Program-made: the position numbers and the translations under genes
Part shown: positions 41,998 through 47,955 of the stretch, piece after piece
Numbering within the stretch: position 1 is the stretch's first letter
Layout: each line of letters starts with the position of its first letter
The notes under the pieces: model-generated
Database searches by the model: none
What the model was told of the DNA's origin: nothing
The model's input: only the letters and a program-made list of their open reading frames with translations
Assembly: GCA_945885475.1 (NCBI GenBank)
Contig: CAMCYR010000001.1
Coordinates: 1-47,955 of the forward strand
Source of the DNA: Chitinophaga pinensis
GTDB lineage: Bacteria > Bacteroidota > Bacteroidia > 2-12-FULL-35-15
Length of the DNA stretch: 47,955 nt
Direction of reading: 5' to 3'

Positions 41998-44916
41998 ATG
42001 AAAAAATCAATCTCAATTCAAATTTTTCGTTCACTTTTTTTACTACTCTTCTTCATCGTTTCTGTTTCAAGTGCTCAAAAAACATACAAATACGAGAACA
42101 TTACAGGCGATGCATTAAATGCCCGTATTTATAAACTAGACAATGGACTCACTGTTTATATTAGCGTATACAAAAACGCACCAAGAATTCAAACATACAT
42201 CGCAACTCGTGCCGGCAGTAAAAACGACCCTAAGGATGCAACGGGCTTAGCACACTACTTGGAACATATGCTTTTTAAAGGAACTGACAAATTCGGAAGT
42301 AAAGATTATCCGAAAGAAAAAGTAGAATTAGCTAAAATTGAAGCACTCTATGAAGTTTACCGCAAAACAAAAGATGAATCAAAACGAAAAAATATATATC
42401 ATAAAATTGACAGCATTTCAGGATACGCTTCTACATTTGCCATTGCAAATGAATACGACAAAATGCTTTCAAATTTGGGAGCAAAGGGAACAAACGCATA
42501 CACTTGGCTTGAGCAAACTGTATATGTAAATGATATTCCATCAAATCAATTAGACAAATGGACTACCATTGAATCTGAACGTTTTCGTAATCCTGTCTTG
42601 CGATTATTTCATACCGAATTGGAAGCGGTATATGAAGAAAAAAACAGAGGCTTAGACAATGATGGTGAAAAGTCATGGGAAGCATTATTTAAAGGTTTAT
42701 TTCCAAACAATACGTATGGCTCTCAGACAACAATTGGAACGATCGATCATTTAAAAAATCCATCCTTAACAGAAATAAAAAAATATTTCAATACGTATTA
42801 TGTACCAAACAATATGGCTATCTGCCTGTCGGGAGATTTAGACCCAGATGCAACAATTAAAATGATCGATGAGAAATTCGGATCTTGGAAAAGTAAACCT
42901 ATTCCTGCTTATGTGCCATTCATTGAAAAGCCTATTCTTAAGCCGGTAGTAAAAGAAGTGATAGGGCCGGATGCACAAAATGTAATGATCGGATACCGTT
43001 TCCCCGGAATTGCCAGCAAAGATGCTGACATGATAATAATGATCAATAAAATTCTATCTAACGGGAAAGCCGGATTAATTGACTTAAATTTAAATCAGGA
43101 ACAAAAAGTATTGGAAGCGGGAGCTTTCGATATGGAATTCAAAGATTACTCAGCGCACATTCTAAGCGGAAGTCCGAAAGAAGGACAAACGTTAGAACAA
43201 TTGAAAGATCTTCTTCTCGAGCAGATCGAGAAGGTAAAAAAAGGTGAATTTCCTGACTGGATACTGAGTGCAATCATCACTGACATGAGGTTGCAGCAGA
43301 CTAAAATGTACGAATACAACAGTGCCCGAGCAGATGCTTTTGTCAACTCATTCATTACAGGAAGAAGTTGGAAAGAAACGGTAAATACAATTGATCGTTT
43401 ATCAAAGATTACGAAGGAAGAGATAATGAATTTTGCGAATGCAAATTACACCAATAATTACGTACTAGTTTACAAACGAACCGGTGAAGACAAATCTGTC
43501 ATGAAAGTTGAAAAACCTTCTATTACACCTGTGAATGTAAATCGCGATGATCAAAGTAATTATTTAAAAACCGTGATCAATACCCCAATAAATAACATTG
43601 AACCTGTTTTTATCGATTACGCTGCAGACATCAAAAAAACAAATCTAAAAAACGGAATTCAGGTTTTATACAATGCGAATAAAGAGAATAAAACATTTGA
43701 CATGTATTATGTTTTTGACATGGGTTCAAATCAAAATAAAAAAACGGATGTTGCAATCAACTACTTGAGATATTTAGGAACGAAAGAATTAACTGCCGCT
43801 CAGGTTCAACAAGAGTTTTTTAAGTTGGGATGCTCCTTTGACGTTTATGTAGATGAGGATCAAACTTGGGTTAGCTTAAGCGGACTAACCGAAAACATCG
43901 AAAATGCGACAAAGCTTTTTGAAAATTTATTAGCCAATGCTCAACCAAACGAAGCCGCTCTTGAAAATTTGATTTCCGACATCCTAAAAAAACGTGAAGA
44001 TGCAAAACTAAATAAAAGTGAAATTTTATTTGGAGCCCTTACTTCTTTCGGGAAATATGGAAAAAACTCCCCTTATACAAATATTTTATCATCATCAGAA
44101 TTAAAAAACCTGAAGTCAACCGAATTAATTTCGATCATTAATAGTGTAACATCTTTTCAACACAGCGTTTTATATTATGGAGACAACGACATTGCTGACT
44201 TAACCGCAATATTGAACAAACTGCACATCACTCCAGAAAAGCTAACACCAACTCCGTTACCGGTTAAGTTCCAAGAAGTAGAAGCCAATACAAATGTATA
44301 TGCTGTTAATTATGATATGAAACAAGCAGAAGTAATTTTCATCTCCAAGGATGAGAAATACGACAAAATGAATGTTCCAAACATCAGACTGTTTAATGAA
44401 TATTTTGGTGGCGGTATGTCTTCCATTGTTTTTCAGGAAATGAGAGAATCAAAAGCCTTGGCATATTCTGTATATTCAAATTACAGTATGGCAAAAAAGA
44501 AAACTGAAAACAATTATGTATTTTCTTATATCGGTACACAAGCAGACAAATTGCCTGAAGCGATGGCTGGTATGATGGACCTTGTCAATAACATGCCAAA
44601 AGCAGAAAATAATTTTAATGCGTCAAAAGAATCAATCATTCAAGGAATACGAACAGAACGCATTACGAAAGCAAATATTTTGTTTAATTACGAAAATGCA
44701 ATTCGACTAGGTAACGATTACGATATCAGAAAAGATATATACGCTCGTGTTCCTATGATCACTTTTGATGAATTAAAATCTTTCGAAGAAAATCATGTAA
44801 AAAACAAGAAATATACAATTCTCGTAATAGGAAAAAAGGAGAGTTTAGATATTAAAACGCTTGAAAAATACGGCTCTGTAAAGTTCCTAGAATTAGAGGA
44901 AATTTTCGGATACTAA
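41998..44916 (+). CDS. M16 family zinc metallopeptidase, exported
   Basis: A 972-residue peptidase with a signal peptide (SLFLLLFFIVSVSSAQ). The N-terminal catalytic half carries the inverted zinc motif HYLEH (residues 86-90) and the distal glutamate in LEAVYEEKNRGLDN. An extra helical insert of about 45 residues follows the zinc motif. The C-terminal half contains the family's substrate-binding block FGGGMSSIVFQEMRESKALAYSVYS, including the conserved Arg-Tyr-type pair in modified form. Both halves of the clam-shell are present, so this is a complete pitrilysin/M16-type enzyme, probably degrading peptides in the periplasm. It is monocistronic with a terminator behind it. Confidence 0.95.
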   Translation: MKKSISIQIFRSLFLLLFFIVSVSSAQKTYKYENITGDALNARIYKLDNGLTVYISVYKNAPRIQTYIATRAGSKNDPKDATGLAHYLEHMLFKGTDKFGSKDYPKEKVELAKIEALYEVYRKTKDESKRKNIYHKIDSISGYASTFAIANEYDKMLSNLGAKGTNAYTWLEQTVYVNDIPSNQLDKWTTIESERFRNPVLRLFHTELEAVYEEKNRGLDNDGEKSWEALFKGLFPNNTYGSQTTIGTIDHLKNPSLTEIKKYFNTYYVPNNMAICLSGDLDPDATIKMIDEKFGSWKSKPIPAYVPFIEKPILKPVVKEVIGPDAQNVMIGYRFPGIASKDADMIIMINKILSNGKAGLIDLNLNQEQKVLEAGAFDMEFKDYSAHILSGSPKEGQTLEQLKDLLLEQIEKVKKGEFPDWILSAIITDMRLQQTKMYEYNSARADAFVNSFITGRSWKETVNTIDRLSKITKEEIMNFANANYTNNYVLVYKRTGEDKSVMKVEKPSITPVNVNRDDQSNYLKTVINTPINNIEPVFIDYAADIKKTNLKNGIQVLYNANKENKTFDMYYVFDMGSNQNKKTDVAINYLRYLGTKELTAAQVQQEFFKLGCSFDVYVDEDQTWVSLSGLTENIENATKLFENLLANAQPNEAALENLISDILKKREDAKLNKSEILFGALTSFGKYGKNSPYTNILSSSELKNLKSTELISIINSVTSFQHSVLYYGDNDIADLTAILNKLHITPEKLTPTPLPVKFQEVEANTNVYAVNYDMKQAEVIFISKDEKYDKMNVPNIRLFNEYFGGGMSSIVFQEMRESKALAYSVYSNYSMAKKKTENNYVFSYIGTQADKLPEAMAGMMDLVNNMPKAENNFNASKESIIQGIRTERITKANILFNYENAIRLGNDYDIRKDIYARVPMITFDELKSFEENHVKNKKYTILVIGKKESLDIKTLEKYGSVKFLELEEIFGY

Positions 44917-44935
44917 TCTTTACCTCAAATTAATG

Positions 44936-44982
44936 ATCTGGCAGGCTCGAAATTACTCTTCATTCCTGCTGGATTTTTTTTA
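44936..44982 (+). terminator. Terminator after the M16 peptidase gene
   Basis: ATCTGGCAGG pairs with CCTGCTGGAT (two G-T pairs) across a 19-base loop, followed by a run of T. Confidence 0.8.
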
Positions 44983-45056
44983 TTACGAATGAGAATTTAA
45001 TCCTTTAATCAAAGTGCCAAGACTTTAAATTTTCCTTCTCTTTTCATTCAAAATGT

Positions 45057-45064
45057 TATATTTG
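45057..45064 (+). promoter_or_regulatory. -7 box of icd (TATATTTG)
   Basis: An exact TAnnTTTG box 64 bases before the start codon of icd. No clear TTTG is present at the expected distance upstream. The leader would be about 57 bases. Confidence 0.5.
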
Positions 45065-45127
45065 CAACTCTTAACTAAACAGAGAACATTTAACCCTAAT
45101 TCTTTCAAATTTTAAACGATAATTAAC

Positions 45128-46360
45128 ATGAGCAAAATTAAAGTAGCAAATCCAGTAGTTGAACTTGATGGTGATGAAATGACGCGTATCATCTGGAAAT
45201 TCATAAAAGATAAATTGATCCTTCCTTATCTGGATCTTGATATTAAATACTTTGATTTAGGTGTTGAGCACCGCGATGCTACGAATGATCAAGTTACTAT
45301 TGATTCTGCTGAAGCAATTAAAAAATATAATGTTGGTATTAAATGTGCAACAATTACTCCCGATGAAGAGCGTGTTCAAGAGTTCAAATTAAAACAAATG
45401 TGGAAATCACCAAATGGAACTATCCGCAACATTTTGGATGGAACCGTTTTCCGTGAGCCCATCGTTTGTAAAAACGTTCCAAGATTAGTTCCAAACTGGA
45501 CCGCTCCTATTTGTATTGGCCGTCACGCTTTTGGCGACCAATACCGTGCAACTGATTTCGTTACAAAAGGAAAAGGAAAGTTAACTGTTAGCTTTACACC
45601 GGAAGATGGAAGTGCTGTTCAAAGTTTTGAAGTTTACAACTTTAAAGGAGATGGTGTTGCAATGGCGATGTACAATACAGATGAATCAATCAAAGGATTT
45701 GCTCATTCTTGTTTCAACACAGCGTTAGCAAAAAAATGGCCATTATACTTATCAACCAAAAACACCATCTTAAAAAAATACGATGGCCGTTTCAAAGATA
45801 TTTTCGAAGAAATTTACCAAGCTGATTACAAAGCTAAATTTGTAGCAACTGGTATTGTTTATGAGCACCGCTTAATTGACGACATGGTTGCTTCCGCATT
45901 AAAATGGAATGGAAACTTTGTGTGGGCATGTAAAAATTATGATGGTGATGTTCAATCAGATACTGTTGCACAGGGATTTGGCTCACTGGGACTAATGACT
46001 TCTGTTTTGGTTACACCGGACGGCAAGACAATGGAAGCAGAAGCAGCACATGGAACTGTAACGCGCCACTTCCGTGATCACCAAGCAGGTAAGCCTACAT
46101 CTACAAATCCGATCGCATCTATTTTTGCATGGACACGCGGTTTAGAATTTCGCGGAAAATTAGATGGCAACCAAGAATTGATCAATTTCTGTCATGCTCT
46201 TGAGCAAGTATGTGTGGAAACAGTGGAGTCTGGTAAAATGACCAAAGATTTAGCAGTTTGCATCCACGGAAACAAAGTAAGCCATGGTGAACATTATTTG
46301 TATACAGAAGAGTTTTTAACTGCTTTAGACAGCAATTTAAAAATAAAATTGGGCAAGTAA
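45128..46360 (+). CDS. icd: NADP-dependent isocitrate dehydrogenase
   Basis: A 410-residue enzyme of the eukaryote-like (type II) isocitrate dehydrogenase family, converting isocitrate to 2-oxoglutarate with NADP. Markers are [20 protein letters not shown] at the N terminus, [20 protein letters not shown] for substrate binding, [20 protein letters not shown] with metal-binding Asp, and the coenzyme segment [20 protein letters not shown]. The His-Gly-Thr-Val-Thr-Arg-His motif is typical of NADP specificity. Length matches the cytosolic eukaryotic form. Confidence 0.97.
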   Translation: MSKIKVANPVVELDGDEMTRIIWKFIKDKLILPYLDLDIKYFDLGVEHRDATNDQVTIDSAEAIKKYNVGIKCATITPDEERVQEFKLKQMWKSPNGTIRNILDGTVFREPIVCKNVPRLVPNWTAPICIGRHAFGDQYRATDFVTKGKGKLTVSFTPEDGSAVQSFEVYNFKGDGVAMAMYNTDESIKGFAHSCFNTALAKKWPLYLSTKNTILKKYDGRFKDIFEEIYQADYKAKFVATGIVYEHRLIDDMVASALKWNGNFVWACKNYDGDVQSDTVAQGFGSLGLMTSVLVTPDGKTMEAEAAHGTVTRHFRDHQAGKPTSTNPIASIFAWTRGLEFRGKLDGNQELINFCHALEQVCVETVESGKMTKDLAVCIHGNKVSHGEHYLYTEEFLTALDSNLKIKLGK

Positions 46361-46381
46361 TTCATTGCATTTAATAATTAC

Positions 46382-46415
46382 AAAAAAGACGCAACTTCAC
46401 GATGCGTCTTTTTTT
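46382..46415 (+). terminator. Terminator after icd
   Basis: AAAAAAGACGCA pairs with TGCGTCTTTTTT across ACTTCACGA, followed by T. Confidence 0.88.
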
Positions 46416-46466
46416 GCTTTCATATTTATTGTATATTAGCCGTGTTTAACTTAAAAAAATATAAAA

Positions 46467-46850
46467 ATGGGAATGATGAAAGAATTTAAAGACTTTGCAA
46501 TGAAAGGCAATGTTGTTGATTTGGCAATTGGTGTTGTTATTGGTGGTGCATTTGGTAAAATCGTAAGTTCATTAATTGATGATGTAATTACACCTCTTTT
46601 ATTAAAACCGGCCTTAGAAGCAGCACATGTTTCTAACCTTGCGGAACTAACTATTTTTGGCTCTGTTAAATACGGAAGCTTCCTTTCTGCGATCATCAAC
46701 TTTATTATTGTTGCATTTGTATTATTTATGATCATAAAAGGAATAAATGCTGCAAAGAAAAAGCAAGAAGCGACAGCTACACCTGTAGCACCTGCAGGAC
46801 CTTCGCAAGAACAATTATTAACGGAGATCCGCGATTTATTAAAAAAATAA
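46467..46850 (+). CDS. mscL: Large-conductance mechanosensitive channel MscL
   Basis: A 127-residue inner-membrane channel that opens under extreme membrane tension. It begins MGMMKEFKDFAMKGNVVDLA, then has TM1 (VVDLAIGVVIGGAFGKIVSS, with the pore-lining Gly-rich stretch), a short periplasmic loop, TM2 (LSAIINFIIVAFVLFMIIKG) and the cytoplasmic helix EQLLTEIRDLLKK that forms the pentameric bundle. A Pro/Ala linker (ATPVAPAGPSQ) precedes the last helix. It ends six bases before the DUF3078 gene. Confidence 0.97.
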   Translation: MGMMKEFKDFAMKGNVVDLAIGVVIGGAFGKIVSSLIDDVITPLLLKPALEAAHVSNLAELTIFGSVKYGSFLSAIINFIIVAFVLFMIIKGINAAKKKQEATATPVAPAGPSQEQLLTEIRDLLKK

Positions 46851-46856
46851 TTATTT

Positions 46857-47810
46857 ATGAAAAAATTAATTCTATTACTTGTAACAATTACCGTTACCGC
46901 CATATCCTATTCACAAACCGTTGATACAACAAAATCAGAACCTAAGAATTGGAAAAAAGGTGGTATGACCGGTTTGAATTTCACACAATCCAGTTTCACA
47001 AATTGGGCTGCAGGTGGAGAAAATGCTTTTTCTGCTACTGCATTAGTAACCTTGTTTGCAAATTACAAGAAAGACAAATGGACTTGGGACAACAACATCG
47101 ATTTGGCTTACGGCTTATTAAAATCAGGAAATGATAAGGTTCGTAAAAATGAAGATAAAATAGATTTTACTTCCAAACTTGGTCGTTATGCATTTTATAA
47201 TCATTGGTACTATACTGCACTTATTAACTTCAAAAGTCAGTTTGATGATGGATACAACCTTCCCGATGATTCTAATATCGTTTCCCATTTTATGGCACCC
47301 GGTTATGTTATAGGTGCAATTGGACTGGATTATAAAACAAAAGACAACAGCTTTTCTGTATTCATCTCGCCGCTTACGTCAAAAACGATAATCGTGAATG
47401 ACCAAAGACTTGCTAACAATGGGGCTTATGGCGTAACAGCTGCAGAATATGATAGCGTTGGTGGAGTATATGTTATTGTAAAAAATGGTGAAATGATTAA
47501 TAGTCAGTTTGGTGGATATGTGAAAATTGCCTTCAAAAAGGATATTATGAAAAATGTTAATCTTGCCACTAAACTTGAATTATTCAGCAACTATCTAAAA
47601 GATCCACAAAACATTCAAGTGAACTGGGAGCTTTTACTTTCGATGAAGGTTAACAAATTAATCACGGCTAGCATCAGTACCAACATGATCTATGATCATA
47701 ACATTCCTGTTCCAGTTACTGAAACGGTAAATGGAGTGGTCATAACCAGAACGGGACCAAGACTTCAATTTAAAGAAGTGCTAGCAATTGGTATTTCTTA
47801 TAAATTCTAA
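46857..47810 (+). CDS. DUF3078 outer-membrane-like protein
   Basis: A 317-residue exported protein. A signal peptide (LILLLVTITVTAISYSQ) is followed by the family pattern NWKKGGMTGLNFTQSSFTNW and AAGGENAFSATALV. Alternating polar/hydrophobic strands (WTWDNNIDLAYGLLKSG, IDFTSKLGRYAFYNHWYYTA) continue to a final Phe (AIGISYKF), so it is probably an outer-membrane beta-barrel. Function is unknown; the family is restricted to Bacteroidota as far as I know. It begins six bases after mscL and may be co-transcribed with it. Confidence 0.88.
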   Translation: MKKLILLLVTITVTAISYSQTVDTTKSEPKNWKKGGMTGLNFTQSSFTNWAAGGENAFSATALVTLFANYKKDKWTWDNNIDLAYGLLKSGNDKVRKNEDKIDFTSKLGRYAFYNHWYYTALINFKSQFDDGYNLPDDSNIVSHFMAPGYVIGAIGLDYKTKDNSFSVFISPLTSKTIIVNDQRLANNGAYGVTAAEYDSVGGVYVIVKNGEMINSQFGGYVKIAFKKDIMKNVNLATKLELFSNYLKDPQNIQVNWELLLSMKVNKLITASISTNMIYDHNIPVPVTETVNGVVITRTGPRLQFKEVLAIGISYKF

Positions 47811-47828
47811 CCTAACGCTCCAACTTTT

Positions 47829-47860
47829 AGTCCTCTTCTCTTCGGAAGGGGATTTTTTTT
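47829..47860 (+). terminator. Terminator after the DUF3078 gene
   Basis: TCCTCTTC pairs with GAAGGGGA (one wobble pair) and is followed by eight T. Confidence 0.75.
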
Positions 47861-47918
47861 ACAAATCAACTGCAGTAAGCGGAATAATAAAAGCGCAAAA
47901 CTAAAGTAACAATGGTCT

Positions 47919-47926
47919 TATATTTG
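47919..47926 (+). promoter_or_regulatory. -7 box of the truncated last gene (TATATTTG)
   Basis: An exact TAnnTTTG box 14 bases before the ATG at 47941. No good upstream TTTG is seen at the expected distance. Confidence 0.45.
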
Positions 47927-47940
47927 CAGACGGAATTTAT

Positions 47941-47955
47941 ATGAAAAACATAATA
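47941..47955 (+). CDS. Start of a further gene, cut by the window end
   Basis: Five codons (MKNII) after a promoter-like box. Nothing can be said about the product. The short distance from box to ATG fits other genes in this window. Confidence 0.4.

Overview
The window is a stretch of chromosome from a member of the Bacteroidota (Cytophaga-Flavobacterium-Bacteroides group). Four things point there. There are type IX secretion (T9SS) hallmarks: a PorV/PorQ-like outer-membrane protein, a protein with a C-terminal sorting domain, and a giant adhesin with a gliding-motility-type C-terminal domain. There are two large TonB-dependent receptors with N-terminal carboxypeptidase-like domains, and typical Bacteroidota families (GSCFA, DUF3127, DUF3078, a short ATP synthase epsilon subunit). 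Good matches to the Bacteroidota promoter (TTTG, about 19-22 bases, TAnnTTTG) occur in front of many genes, and Shine-Dalgarno sequences are essentially absent. The DNA is AT-rich throughout. I saw no prophage, CRISPR array, intact insertion sequence or defence island; most of the window is ordinary core genome with a few odd spots.

Layout. 1-1.9 kb: tRNA-Leu(UAG) with a partly duplicated upstream region, a flavin reductase-like protein, and a DUF3127 OB-fold protein with an SSB-like acidic tail. 1.9-5.3 kb (minus): flippase-like membrane protein, glycosyltransferase 2 and an enlarged OppC/DppC-type permease, in one tight operon. 5.4-6.8 kb: ruvC (plus), then greA and a HIT protein (minus). 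6.9-15.9 kb (minus): a three-gene surface module (TonB-dependent receptor, 1343-residue T9SS cargo-like protein, PorV-like protein). 16.2-19.7 kb: a Lys/Arg-rich exported protein, a small lipoprotein, a 137-bp MITE-like remnant, ahcY and a WG-repeat protein. 19.9-25.1 kb (plus): GGGP synthase, a degenerate ThiE/TenI-like protein, a PnuC/PnuT transporter, a NadR-like P-loop protein, a TPP riboswitch and a TonB-dependent receptor; the last five look like a thiamine uptake locus. 25.3-27.8 kb (minus): ribF, a leucine-rich repeat protein and a GSCFA protein. 28-29.9 kb: atpD-atpC. 30-31.5 kb (minus): MazG-like protein and rpsF-rpsR-rplI. 31.8-33.6 kb: dnaX. 33.8-38.8 kb: a small secreted protein and the 1530-residue adhesin. 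38.8-39.1 kb: a 25-unit octamer array. 39.1-48 kb: pdhB (minus), then lhgO, a small STAS-like protein, an M16 peptidase, icd, mscL, a DUF3078 protein and the first codons of another gene.

Most noteworthy observations. dnaX carries a run of ten A with stop codons just behind it in both alternative frames, which would give a short gamma-like product by slippage. The octamer array follows the adhesin gene, and two matching octamers follow the convergent pdhB, each in sense orientation to its own gene. The TPP riboswitch has an extra predicted hairpin and drives a presumed thiamine receptor. Several promoters lie so close to their start codons that the transcripts should have almost no leader. 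All functional statements are read from motifs by eye; no database search was run.
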